Positions 1-7,589 of a DNA stretch of 12,593 bases are shown here, piece by piece; the stretch's first letter is position 1; every line of letters starts with the position of its first letter. The notes under the pieces are model-generated. The model had not been told where the DNA came from and made no database searches. It saw only the letters and a program-made list of their open reading frames with translations. Position numbers and translations under genes: made by a program. Source of the DNA: RUG14223 sp051881075 (lineage in GTDB: Bacteria > Bacillota > Clostridia > Oscillospirales > Acutalibacteraceae); contig JBJEPE010000059.1 in NCBI GenBank assembly GCA_051881075.1, positions 1 through 12,593 of the forward strand, written 5' to 3'.

Positions 1-416
1 AGTGCGAGCATCATCATCACCATGACCATGACGAAGAGTGCGAGCATCATCACCGCCACGACCATGATGAGGAGTGCGAGCATCACCACCACCACGACCA
101 TGACGAGGAGTGCGAGCATCATCACCACCATCATCATGCGGATGATGTATTTGCAAGCTGGGGTGTTGAAACTATCACAAAGTATGATGAGCAAGAGATA
201 AGAAGCATACTGGATGCTTTACAGGATAGCGAAAAATATGGCATTATCCTGCGCTCAAAGGGTATGGTAGAGAGCAAGAGCGGCGAGTGGATATACTTTG
301 ACTATGTACCGGGTGAGCCTGATATACGCAGTGGCAAGCCATGCACAACAGGCCGTCTGTGCGTTATAGGTTCTAAAATAAACGAGGATGCACTCAAAGA
401 ACTTTTCAAAGCTTAA
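1..416 (+). CDS. CobW/COG0523-family GTPase, C-terminal part with His-rich metal-binding repeats (5' partial)
   Basis: Reading frame enters from the left edge (first full codon at 3) and ends at TAA 414-416, giving 137 visible residues. The first ~45 residues are a His/Asp/Glu/Cys tandem repeat. The rest (FASWGVETI..., then GKPCTTGRLCVIGSKI near the end) matches the CobW C-terminal domain, which has a similar YVPGEPDIR/GRLCVIG pattern. Family members are G3E GTPases that insert or traffic metals such as zinc or cobalt; His-rich linkers between GTPase and C-terminal domains are common and are thought to bind metal. The P-loop and CxCC motif would lie upstream of the window and cannot be checked. 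The next gene starts 26 bases downstream with its own RBS, so the two are almost certainly co-transcribed. The metal is inferred, most likely zinc. Confidence 0.88.
   Translation, partial: CEHHHHHDHDEECEHHHRHDHDEECEHHHHHDHDEECEHHHHHHHADDVFASWGVETITKYDEQEIRSILDALQDSEKYGIILRSKGMVESKSGEWIYFDYVPGEPDIRSGKPCTTGRLCVIGSKINEDALKELFKA
3..134 (+). repeat. 36-bp in-frame tandem repeat encoding CEHHHHHDHDEE units
   Basis: Three consecutive 36-bp units begin at 3, 39 and 75, each coding for C-E-H-H-H-(H/R)-H-D-H-D-E-E. A fourth, diverged unit starts at 111 (CEHHHHHHHADD). The array may extend left of the window. It preserves frame, so copy-number change would lengthen or shorten the metal-binding linker without breaking the protein. 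One unit carries Arg in place of a His (CGC at 54-56). Confidence 0.9.
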
Positions 417-442
417 TTTGAACCCTTAAGAGGTGATTATTT

Positions 443-1381
443 ATGGAATTTCCTGTTTATTTGTTTACCGGTTTTTTGGAATCAGGTAAGACTAAATTTA
501 TACAAGAAACATTGGAGGACGAGCGTTTTAACAATGGTGACAAAACCTTACTCTTAATTTGCGAGGAAGGCGTTGAAGAATACGACTTCTCACGCTTTCC
601 GTCAAAGAATGTCTTTCTGGAGGTCATCGACGATAAAGAGGCCTTTACTTCAGATGCACTTGAAAAATTGCGTAAAAAGCACAGGGCATCACGTTGTATA
701 TTAGAGTATAACGGTATGTGGCCTATGCAATATCTATATGATACCATGCCGGATGGCTGGGTAATATATCAGCAAATGACCTTTGTTGACTCTAACACTA
801 TCTTAAACTACAACGCAAATATGAGAAGCCTTGTAGTAGATAAGATACAAAATACCGAGCTTGTTGTATTTAACAGATTTAATGATAAAATTGATAAAAT
901 GGAATTGCACAAGCTTGTAAGGGCATTATCCCGCCGTGCAGATATTGCCTATGAATACACGGACGGTAATGTGGATTATGACGATATACAGGATCCTCTC
1001 CCCTTTGACATTAACGCCCCTGTTATTGAGATTGCCGATAACGACTATGCCCTGTGGTACCGTGATATAATGGAAGACCAAGAAAAATACAACGGTAAAA
1101 CGGTTAAATTCAAAGGCATTGTTGCAATAGACAATAAATTTGAAAAAAACACCTTTGCAATAGGCAGACACATAATGACCTGTTGCGTTGAGGATATAAC
1201 TTACGGCGGCGTGATATGTAAGTACAATCAAGCCAATCAGCTTAAAATAAGAGATTGGATAATAATAACCGCAAAGATATCTATTGAATACAGTAAAATG
1301 TATAAAGAAAAGGGCCCCGTTCTAAAGGTAATTTCTATAGAAAAAGCAGAAAAGCCCGAACAGCAGGTAGTTACATTTTAA
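443..1381 (+). CDS. CobW-like GTPase N-domain fused to a YcgQ/TIGR03943-like (DUF1980) C-terminal domain
   Basis: The 312-aa product starts at ATG 443 after AGAGGTGA with 6-base spacing. Residues 1-165 look like a divergent CobW/G3E GTPase: P-loop G10-FLES-G15-K16-T17, a Walker-B-like ILEYNG (86-91) and a guanine-specificity-like NRFND (144-148) in place of NKxD. The canonical GCxCC metal motif is absent. Residues ~193-312 (IEIADNDY..., YNGKTVKFKGIV, FAIGRHIMTCCVED, GPVLKVISIEKAEKPEQ) resemble the soluble C-terminal domain of YcgQ/TIGR03943 proteins, which normally follows membrane helices; no membrane segment is present here. With the upstream His-rich CobW gene it suggests a metal-homeostasis operon. 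GTPase ancestry is fairly secure, the C-terminal assignment moderate, the precise role unknown. Confidence 0.75.
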   Translation: MEFPVYLFTGFLESGKTKFIQETLEDERFNNGDKTLLLICEEGVEEYDFSRFPSKNVFLEVIDDKEAFTSDALEKLRKKHRASRCILEYNGMWPMQYLYDTMPDGWVIYQQMTFVDSNTILNYNANMRSLVVDKIQNTELVVFNRFNDKIDKMELHKLVRALSRRADIAYEYTDGNVDYDDIQDPLPFDINAPVIEIADNDYALWYRDIMEDQEKYNGKTVKFKGIVAIDNKFEKNTFAIGRHIMTCCVEDITYGGVICKYNQANQLKIRDWIIITAKISIEYSKMYKEKGPVLKVISIEKAEKPEQQVVTF

Positions 1382-1396
1382 TACTCAAAACAACAA

Positions 1397-1431
1397 CTCC
1401 GCACTTACTTTTTTGTAAAGCAAGTGCGGAG
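1397..1431. terminator. Bidirectional intrinsic terminator between convergent units
   Basis: Ten-base perfect stem CTCCGCACTT (1397-1406) and AAGTGCGGAG (1422-1431) with a 15-base loop. It is followed on the + side by TTAATTTTT and on the minus side by TTGTTGTTTTG, so it can serve both the + strand GTPase operon and the minus strand GtrA operon that ends at 1457. Confidence 0.85.
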
Positions 1432-1456
1432 CTTAATTTTTATGTATTTAATTTTA

Positions 1457-1954
1457 TCAATCGGTATGCTTCATTATAACAAACTTATTGAGAGGGAATA
1501 TTATAGCGAATGACAATGCCATAGACGCTATTTTAGGTACCCACTCTATAAGAAATGCAGATTGTGTTGCACCTGATATTACAGGTGTTAATACCGTTAT
1601 CAGCCATGTTTTAAGACATATAACAAACATAACCAGTATAAAGTACATTATTGCGCTTTTAACAATGTTATTATTTGCATTGAATGTTGCCTTGCGGTTT
1701 ACAAGGAACGACACTATTTCCGCAATTATTGCCGAAGCAAGAAATGCGATAAATAAGCCCTTATTCAGATCCTGCTTACTTGTATAGTGAAACACGAAGA
1801 AATCAAAATCTTCCGTTAATCTTTGCGATAGCGTATTCTTCAGCACAGCGTATGAAATTACCTCAGCTACGCTGGCGCATAGAGAGAACACAAAGAACTT
1901 CATTAATTGCCACAGTGTTTCATGCTTTTGTGTAAATTTTTGTTTTTCCGCCAT
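1457..1954 (-). CDS. GtrA-family membrane protein
   Basis: The 165-aa product has four predicted membrane helices (about 17-38, 66-86, 99-121 and 138-158) and the GtrA signature FLVNRKATF at 83-91. GtrA-like proteins are small membrane proteins thought to translocate polyprenyl-linked sugars or assist glycosyltransferases in cell-surface polysaccharide modification. The start is ATG at 1954, preceded by AGGGGGTT. It lies 17 bases behind the pyruvyltransferase fusion gene, so the two form one operon. A longer loop between helices 1 and 2 (about 40-62) is somewhat unusual. Family assignment is firm; the substrate is unknown. Confidence 0.85.
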   Translation of the reverse strand: MAEKQKFTQKHETLWQLMKFFVFSLCASVAEVISYAVLKNTLSQRLTEDFDFFVFHYTSKQDLNKGLFIAFLASAIIAEIVSFLVNRKATFNANNNIVKSAIMYFILVMFVICLKTWLITVLTPVISGATQSAFLIEWVPKIASMALSFAIIFPLNKFVIMKHTD

Positions 1955-1971
1955 ATTTTTAACCCCCTGAT

Positions 1972-3852
1972 TTATTGCTTTGCAAGCTTATTGATATATC
2001 CCGGTCCGTAGTAATATCCGCCTACATATCTTGCACCGTACTTAACGCTATTCACTACGTCCTCTACACGGGTACACCCGAACACACACGCCTTTATGGA
2101 GTTGTCCCTAAGAAGCTGTGCAAATTCTCTGTTATAAACATCTACAGTAACATACAGCATATTTATCTTTTGTTTTCTGCAATATGCCACCGTCTTTTTA
2201 TATTCTTCATCTGCTAAAAGCTCATTCCCTATAACAGGCAAGCTGTACATAAGTTCATATTTGCATCCCAGCTCTCTGAGTGCAACTATATCCCTTTTTC
2301 TCTGTAATCTTATGATAAACATATCATCGGGTAAACCGCTGTTTTCCAATGCGTTAAAAACAGCTTTAAACAATTCTTCCTTCATCTCATCGTTCGGTTT
2401 ACCTATATCCACTATCAGCACATCTCTTTTTTCTTCAGGCAGTTTCTTTATCTCAGATAATAAAGTATCAAAATCCATTGTGCTGAATTGATCGAAGTAC
2501 TTACATTTAATAAATTTATCGTAGGGTATTCCGTCCTTTGAGAAATCACCAGCAGGTAAGCCAAGCTTATTATAATTGATATCCGTCCAGCCGTTTATAC
2601 AAACGAGCTTTTTATCTGAAGTAAAGCGTACATCAGCCTCAAAGCTTTTGTAACCGCATTTGACAGAATTTTTAAAGGCATCTACAGAATTTGAAGCCTT
2701 ATACTTAAATTGCATACTGCCCAATCCTACAGCAATCATATATTTTTTGAAATTCATTGTTTCGCTTCTGAGGGAAACCGGCTCATAACGCTTGAGGAAA
2801 AACCTCTTTAGCTCGTTATAAGTCTTATATTTTTGAGAGCGTTTTACCTTTCTGCATCCGCTTTTTTGTGCTTTCTCGTATGCTTTTACCAGATTTTCTG
2901 CGCTTAAATCATCTATGCTTAAAAATCTTTCCGGATACCCTATCTTTTGACCCCATATTTTAACCTTAATATTCCACACCATGCCGACACTTGGTACGCC
3001 AAAGCTATACGCAATTATATTTGAGTGCATTCTGGTAGCAATAATACCTTTAAAGCTGCTTATAAGCTGAACAAGGTCTGCACCGTCCTTAGGCTGCGGG
3101 CATTTTTCTCCGTGGCCGATAAAGTCCAACACATCCTGTGCAAACTCTTCGTCACCGTCTAACCCGTTAGTAAATATCTTCCATTTATAACCTCTTTTTT
3201 CAAGCCCAAGTGCGGTATTCCTCCACATGGTAAGCAGGTATTCCCTATCTACCGACGGTATATCATGGTCAGTAAAAAGCTTATCTCTGGCTATGCCTAA
3301 GCCTACAAAACCACAGTTTTCCTTTAAATACGGATTAATTTGTTTTTTCTCCGCAGATATCGTACTGACCCATACGGCTGGATCTGTGACCTTTTTAAGG
3401 CGGATATTTTTATTGGTAATATAATTTGCCTTTAACGTTTCAAAGTCATCACGCACGGTTATAGCCTTGACACACGGCATATTTATTGCACTTTTAAGTT
3501 CTAAGCAGCGCTCGTCATTTTCGTCGTATTCCTCTACACCTATAGCGTTAAAAAATACGGGTACACCCCATTTTTGTGCTTCTTTGACTATCTCTGCCAA
3601 ACGGTGATAGTAAACATCTATCTTAAACTTCAAGAATGCGCCACCGTCAAAGACAACGTAATCTACATACTTAACCTGATACGGGTCATCTGATGAAAAA
3701 GAATAATCATATATCTCACAGTCTGCATTTTTATTTTCAGAAAAAGCCTTTTTGATTAAATACCTTGTACAATCCGCAATTACATTATCGCCGTAATTTT
3801 TATTGGTTATCTGAACAAGCAATATTTTTACTTTTCTTGACTTCTTTTTCAT
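1972..3852 (-). CDS. Polysaccharide pyruvyl transferase fused to a degenerate GDPD-like domain
   Basis: 626 aa; ATG at 3852 with GAAAGGG RBS. Residues ~8-330 are a polysaccharide pyruvyl transferase domain: NYGDNVI (19-25), GGAFL (70-74) and RMHSNIIAYSFGVPSVGM (274-291), a pattern typical of the CsaB/WcaK superfamily, which adds ketal-linked pyruvate to surface glycans. Residues ~370-626 follow the glycerophosphodiester phosphodiesterase barrel: SNSVDAF, GYKSFEADVRFTSDKKLVCINGW. The acidic pair E405 and D407 is kept. The first catalytic His (expected in an IAHGxGS-like segment) is Val in IAVGLGS, and the second (expected in LVxxH) is Asn420. The second domain is therefore predicted to be catalytically dead and may bind a phosphodiester polymer or glycan. 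No signal peptide or membrane segment is seen. It is followed 17 bases later by the GtrA gene. Confidence 0.85.
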   Translation of the reverse strand: MKKKSRKVKILLVQITNKNYGDNVIADCTRYLIKKAFSENKNADCEIYDYSFSSDDPYQVKYVDYVVFDGGAFLKFKIDVYYHRLAEIVKEAQKWGVPVFFNAIGVEEYDENDERCLELKSAINMPCVKAITVRDDFETLKANYITNKNIRLKKVTDPAVWVSTISAEKKQINPYLKENCGFVGLGIARDKLFTDHDIPSVDREYLLTMWRNTALGLEKRGYKWKIFTNGLDGDEEFAQDVLDFIGHGEKCPQPKDGADLVQLISSFKGIIATRMHSNIIAYSFGVPSVGMVWNIKVKIWGQKIGYPERFLSIDDLSAENLVKAYEKAQKSGCRKVKRSQKYKTYNELKRFFLKRYEPVSLRSETMNFKKYMIAVGLGSMQFKYKASNSVDAFKNSVKCGYKSFEADVRFTSDKKLVCINGWTDINYNKLGLPAGDFSKDGIPYDKFIKCKYFDQFSTMDFDTLLSEIKKLPEEKRDVLIVDIGKPNDEMKEELFKAVFNALENSGLPDDMFIIRLQRKRDIVALRELGCKYELMYSLPVIGNELLADEEYKKTVAYCRKQKINMLYVTVDVYNREFAQLLRDNSIKACVFGCTRVEDVVNSVKYGARYVGGYYYGPGYINKLAKQ

Positions 3853-3895
3853 AAAATAACCCTTTCAAATTAAAATTAAATAATTTACTAGTCAT

Positions 3896-3924
3896 ATCAT
3901 AATATATTTTTGTAAAAAATGCAA
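3896..3924 (-). promoter_or_regulatory. Sigma-70/SigA-type promoter for the pyruvyltransferase-GtrA operon
   Basis: Minus strand TTGCAT (3919-3924), 17-base spacer, TATGAT (3896-3901), with transcription expected to start near 3889, about 37 bases before the ATG. The surrounding 116-base gap is very AT-rich; nothing else is seen in it apart from a weak AT hairpin just after the stop of the NimA-like gene. Confidence 0.55.
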
Positions 3925-3968
3925 CCATATATTGAAAAATTTATACTTTGCTGTTTTTAAAACAAAAA

Positions 3969-4448
3969 CTAATTATTTTTATTTTTTATTTTTGATTTTG
4001 CGGTCATACTATCTACAACTAACTTAAACACCTTTGTGCGTGGCATGGCCGCAGTACTGAAAGCAAACTCCTCCTGATGATAATGCTTCATCAAAATGCA
4101 GAGTGCAGCATACTTTTCGTCATCCGATAGCATCTTAATATGACCCTGACCGATAACGCTCTTATACTCCATAGTGCAGTAACCGCTTACCGGGTCTGCT
4201 ATAATCCTATGCTCACAATCCATTTCAAAGCTCGCACGGTTATCAGCCGCGATAAGGTCATACTTCGTACCCTCTGACGCACCGTGGAAATACAGCTCTA
4301 CCCTATCGCCGTCAACTTTCAGCCCGAAATTAAGCGGCAAAATATACGGATATCCGCCATTATTGAGAGCAATCCTACATACCTCGCATTTCTCCATAAT
4401 TGCGATAATTTCTTTAAACTCTGTAATTTCTCTGTCTGCTCTACGCAT
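3969..4448 (-). CDS. Pyridoxamine 5'-phosphate oxidase-like (NimA-type) flavin-binding protein
   Basis: The 159-aa product has the split-barrel flavoprotein pattern: CRIALNNGGYPYILPLNFG (24-42), LYFHGASEGTKYDLI (52-66), SFEMDCE (73-79) and GQGHIKML (100-107). This matches the NimA/pyridoxamine 5'-phosphate oxidase-like family (FMN-binding, some members reduce nitroimidazoles). The family is broad and most members have no known substrate, so nitroimidazole resistance should not be assumed. ATG at 4448 has GAAAGGAC; this RBS sits inside the end of the upstream membrane-protein gene (17-base gap), indicating co-transcription. The C-terminus is a Lys/Asn-rich tail (KSKIKNKNN). Confidence 0.85.
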   Translation of the reverse strand: MRRADREITEFKEIIAIMEKCEVCRIALNNGGYPYILPLNFGLKVDGDRVELYFHGASEGTKYDLIAADNRASFEMDCEHRIIADPVSGYCTMEYKSVIGQGHIKMLSDDEKYAALCILMKHYHQEEFAFSTAAMPRTKVFKLVVDSMTAKSKIKNKNN

Positions 4449-4465
4449 AATTTATTGTCCTTTCG

Positions 4466-4915
4466 TTAATTAGCCTTGCTATTTACTGCATTGTTGTAGC
4501 TTATGATTATATGACACGGCGCAAAAATCAATGCACCGATAACAAGCAATATGTATCTGCTTATTATTCCGCTGAACAGAAATATAATTGACGTCAGAAT
4601 TGATAATGCCAACGCTCTGAATATGCAGTTCTTGTTAAAGTACAGCATCCAAATCAAACAATAGGATAATATCAAAATACAATTTACAGTCAGGTACACA
4701 AAAAATGCTGTTTTGCTTTGAAATCCAAGCCATGCACCGGGTACATTGAATATCATTAAACCAAAGCAAGAAAACCTGCCTATCTGCTCAAGAAATTCTA
4801 TAAATCTATTATGCCAAACATTGTTAAAACTGTTCTTGCACCTTACGGCAAAAACAATGTTGGGTATCATAATAACAGTCATAAAAATTAAGCCGTATAA
4901 ATTAAACCATTGCAT
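4466..4915 (-). CDS. Small four-helix membrane protein of unknown function
   Basis: The 149-aa protein has hydrophobic segments at about 5-24, 48-65, 69-91 and 100-140 (the last probably two helices), with a basic/polar loop between the first two (CKNSFNNVWHNRFIEFLEQIGRF). It starts at ATG 4915 after GGAGATG. No catalytic motif was recognised. It resembles uncharacterised clostridial membrane proteins by general pattern only. It is the first gene of a two-gene unit with the NimA-like protein. Confidence 0.75.
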   Translation of the reverse strand: MQWFNLYGLIFMTVIMIPNIVFAVRCKNSFNNVWHNRFIEFLEQIGRFSCFGLMIFNVPGAWLGFQSKTAFFVYLTVNCILILSYCLIWMLYFNKNCIFRALALSILTSIIFLFSGIISRYILLVIGALIFAPCHIIISYNNAVNSKAN

Positions 4916-4950
4916 AAATTACATCTCCGTTCAAAATATAATCTGAATAT

Positions 4951-4964
4951 GACACACGTCTGTC
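4951..4964. promoter_or_regulatory. Imperfect palindrome, candidate operator upstream of the membrane protein/NimA-like unit
   Basis: GACACACGTCTGTC is a 14-base palindrome except at positions 5 and 10 (GACANACGTNTGTC). It lies 36 bases upstream of the ATG at 4915, just upstream of a possible minus-strand -10 (TATATT, 4935-4940) that lacks a good -35. A regulator binding here is plausible but not shown. Confidence 0.3.
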
Positions 4965-5001
4965 GTTTATACATTAAGAATCACATATCAAGTATCAAAA
5001 T

Positions 5002-5928
5002 TCAATTAGATTTTGCGTTTCTATAATTTATTACAAATACACCCGCCGCAACGCAAAATCCGGCAATGAGGTATTTCCACCTAAATTGTTCACCTATTAT
5101 AATACTTGCGAATACGACCCCGAAAACAGGAATAAACGCATTATAAATAGCAACCGTACTTATTGGGTGATACGCTAACAAAGAATTGTAAATACTAAAG
5201 CTTATTGCAGAGATAAGTATAAGTGCAATAATTATACATACTCCCTTTAACGAAAAATTCCACGGTTTGTCTATTCCCATAGATACCGCTACAGTGCAGA
5301 GTATCGCACCGCCTAACGCCATACTTATACCTGTGGCAACAGTCATATTCATCTTACGTGAAACGATTCTGCTTAATATTCCACCAAATGCTCCGCAAAG
5401 CGTATTAAGAAAAATCATACCGTCACCGATAAAAGAAACATCGGTAAACATCGCTTTGCCCGGTTCGACATTTATTATTAAAATACCTGCAAATCCTAAA
5501 ATACAGCCTATTACCTTATTCCATGACATTCTATCATCTGCAAAAAATATACATGATAATATAATCAGAAAAAAGCTGTTCATTGAATCGATTACCGTAC
5601 CGCGTGAGCTTGGTGTATATCCTAACCCTATGTAAGAAAATAGATAGTGCAGAGCAATATTCACAAGCGAAAACAGAAACAACCACGCACACGTTTTTGC
5701 TGTAAATTGAGATCTCTTGTACTGCTTTCTGCCTGCAAACAGAAGCACTAAAACCCCGGCCGATAAAAACCGAATACCGGCAAATAAAAGTTTGCCCTCT
5801 AAATCATCAGAGGCAATCGCTAACTCCGTATATCCTAACTTTATAAGCGGATAAGCCAACGCCCACAATATAGCGCATGTAAGCGCAAGCAGCGGTAGCC
5901 ATTTTCTGCTTTTTATTATTTTTTCCAT
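5002..5928 (-). CDS. EamA/DMT-superfamily transporter
   Basis: The 308-aa hydrophobic protein has about ten membrane helices in two EamA repeats (about 12-150 and 165-302). The first contains WALAYPLIKLGY and a long FAGIRFLSAGVLVLLFAG helix; the second ends with AIYNAFIPVFGVVFASIIIGEQ, the classical DMT helix with a conserved Glu. Family members move small metabolites, amino acids or drugs across the cytoplasmic membrane; the substrate cannot be deduced. ATG at 5928 follows AGAGGG. It reads in the same direction as the MATE gene, but a 287-base gap suggests separate transcription. Confidence 0.88.
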   Translation of the reverse strand: MEKIIKSRKWLPLLALTCAILWALAYPLIKLGYTELAIASDDLEGKLLFAGIRFLSAGVLVLLFAGRKQYKRSQFTAKTCAWLFLFSLVNIALHYLFSYIGLGYTPSSRGTVIDSMNSFFLIILSCIFFADDRMSWNKVIGCILGFAGILIINVEPGKAMFTDVSFIGDGMIFLNTLCGAFGGILSRIVSRKMNMTVATGISMALGGAILCTVAVSMGIDKPWNFSLKGVCIIIALILISAISFSIYNSLLAYHPISTVAIYNAFIPVFGVVFASIIIGEQFRWKYLIAGFCVAAGVFVINYRNAKSN

Positions 5929-6071
5929 TATTTAAAAACCCTCTTTTTCTGACTTTTTAATTACACGCCTGATACACATAAAATCATGTCAAATCAAATA
6001 AGAGTAATATAGATTTTTTAGGCTTATGTTTCATTGTTTACTTTATCTAATTTGGGGCGTTTTGCATGGCG

Positions 6072-6105
6072 TTTGTCACAAATCGCAGAAACCGGCTCTA
6101 TTATA
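6072..6105 (-). promoter_or_regulatory. Possible promoter (-10) and adjacent inverted repeat upstream of the EamA gene
   Basis: A perfect minus-strand TATAAT lies at 6100-6105 without a good -35. An inverted repeat TTTGTCACAAA (6072-6082) lies just downstream of the expected start point, where a repressor could bind. It would give a leader of about 165 nt before the ATG at 5928. The same bases could instead be the end of a decayed reading frame (6101-6205). Confidence 0.3.
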
Positions 6106-6205
6106 TCTCAAACGAGCATCCGACTAATTGCTCACTGAAATCAAACAACTTTTTCGCAAGCTTACTCTGAGAATACGCCTTTAGAATGTTAAATTTTATA
6201 TAATA
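6101..6205 (-). pseudogene. Possible C-terminal gene remnant between MATE and EamA genes
   Basis: A minus-strand frame without a usable start runs to TAA at 6101-6103 and encodes KAYSQSKLAKKLFDFSEQ followed by LVGCSFEI. The last 26 codons look protein-like (balanced composition, amphipathic helix) whereas flanking bases do not. The YSQSK string resembles the active-site YxxxK of short-chain dehydrogenases, but that match is too short to rely on. It may be chance. Confidence 0.2.
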
Positions 6206-6215
6206 TTATATATCT

Positions 6216-7565
6216 TTAAATCGCAATCTTTTTTACTCGGTACAGTATCAGACTGCACACTGTGGTAATCAGCTCTGCCACTACAAACGAAAACCAAACA
6301 CCGTTCATTCCCCATAAATGCGAGAATAACCACATACATGGTATAAGTAATACAAGCTGGCGTAACAGATTTAATATAACGCTGGTACCTACATTTTCGG
6401 TTGCCTGCATAAATGAGGCTATCATTGTAGTGATGGCCGCAAACACATAGCTGATACACATAATGCGCAATGCCGGAACTCCAAAGGACATCATATTTGC
6501 CGAAGCGTGAAAGGCTTTCAGCATTTGAGATGGAAAAGCCCACAGAAAAACGATACTTACTCCCGTTAAAATAATGCTTATCCTTGTTCCGTATATGAAA
6601 GCCTCACGTAGTCTTTGCTCTTTTTTTGCACCGTAATTGTAGCTCATAACAGGAATACATCCCTGAACCAAGCCGTTCAATGTCATAATAACAACCTGCT
6701 GAATTTTGAAGTACGCACCAAAAAAAGCAACTGCGGTATTGGAGTAAACTATCAGGAAACCGTTTGTAAAATAGGTCATAAATGCTCCCAGCGCATTCAT
6801 AACAAACGACGGAAAGCCTAAAACAAATATGTCACGTACTATTTTTAAGTTTGGATGAAAGCCCTTTATCACAAGTTGAACCTTTTGCTTGCGAAAGATA
6901 AGCACATAAAATGCCAGTATCATAGATACCGTAAATCCTCCTGCGCTGGCTAATGCCGCACCTCGAATACCCAATTTTGGAAATCCAAAATAACCGAAAA
7001 TGAAAATCGGGTCAAAAATAAAGTTAAATACTACGCCTGCGATTTGAAACCACATGGGTGCAATCATATTACCTGTACCTTGAATTATCTTTTGTATGCA
7101 CAAATGAACAGTACACGGAATACCCGCAAGTGCATATAATTTAAGATACCGTAACGCCAACTGCAAGGTTTCCGGATCAGTAGTAAAAGACCGTATAAAC
7201 GGCTGTGCAATCAACCGTACACACACCGTAACCGTTGCGCCGACAATAAAAGCCACCATTAAACCGTTGACAACCACGCTGTTGGCTTCATTTTGATTTT
7301 TTTGTCCCAAACGGTTACTGATAAGCACATTAACTCCAACGCCTATCCAAATGGCAACGGCGGTCATTAATGTGGTTATTGGAAACACAATAGAAACCGC
7401 TGTCAACGCTTTTTCGCTGATACCGGATACAAACATACAGTCCACCAAATTATACGAAAACTGCATAAACATAGAAATCAGCGGAGGAACCGCCATTTTA
7501 AGAATAAGCCGTAAAACGGGTTCGGTTTCCATTTTATTTACCTTAGTTTTTGTATCTAAATTCAA
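6216..7565 (-). CDS. MATE-family multidrug/cation antiporter
   Basis: A 449-aa protein with about twelve membrane helices in two MATE repeats. Features include PPLISMFMQFSYNLVDCMFV near the start, then IVFPITTLMTAVAIWIGVG, ISNRLGQ, IIQGTGNMIAPMW and FNFIFDPIFIFGYFG, with a second repeat carrying QGCIPVMSYNYGAK. These are typical of NorM/DinF-type Na+- or H+-coupled drug exporters. The start chosen is TTG at 7565, because GGGGGA (7572-7577) lies 6 bases upstream. A GTG at 7589 and an ATG at 7532 (preceded by AAGG) are alternatives that change only the N-terminal tail. Substrate is not predictable. Confidence 0.9.
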   Translation of the reverse strand: MNLDTKTKVNKMETEPVLRLILKMAVPPLISMFMQFSYNLVDCMFVSGISEKALTAVSIVFPITTLMTAVAIWIGVGVNVLISNRLGQKNQNEANSVVVNGLMVAFIVGATVTVCVRLIAQPFIRSFTTDPETLQLALRYLKLYALAGIPCTVHLCIQKIIQGTGNMIAPMWFQIAGVVFNFIFDPIFIFGYFGFPKLGIRGAALASAGGFTVSMILAFYVLIFRKQKVQLVIKGFHPNLKIVRDIFVLGFPSFVMNALGAFMTYFTNGFLIVYSNTAVAFFGAYFKIQQVVIMTLNGLVQGCIPVMSYNYGAKKEQRLREAFIYGTRISIILTGVSIVFLWAFPSQMLKAFHASANMMSFGVPALRIMCISYVFAAITTMIASFMQATENVGTSVILNLLRQLVLLIPCMWLFSHLWGMNGVWFSFVVAELITTVCSLILYRVKKIAI

Positions 7566-7571
7566 AGCAAG

Positions 7572-7577
7572 TCCCCC
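7572..7577 (-). promoter_or_regulatory. RBS that selects the TTG start of the MATE gene
   Basis: Minus-strand GGGGGA with 6-base spacing to TTG 7565. The upstream GTG at 7589 has no comparable site. Confidence 0.6.
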
Positions 7578-7589
7578 ATTATCGGTCAC

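Noticed and set aside
3..134. Repeat array considered as CRISPR
   Set aside because: Units are contiguous, in frame and have no spacers; they encode a His-rich protein linker.
926..1231. 101-codon minus-strand open frame inside the second GTPase gene
   Set aside because: Shadow of the well-supported + strand gene; no RBS and no recognisable protein pattern.
6197..6212. Perfect 16-base palindrome TATATAATATTATATA just after the MATE stop
   Set aside because: Made only of A and T in an AT-rich gap; too weak for a terminator and expected by chance.
6196..6543. 115-codon minus-strand frame overlapping the MATE gene
   Set aside because: Out-of-frame shadow of the MATE transporter, which has clear family features over the same bases.
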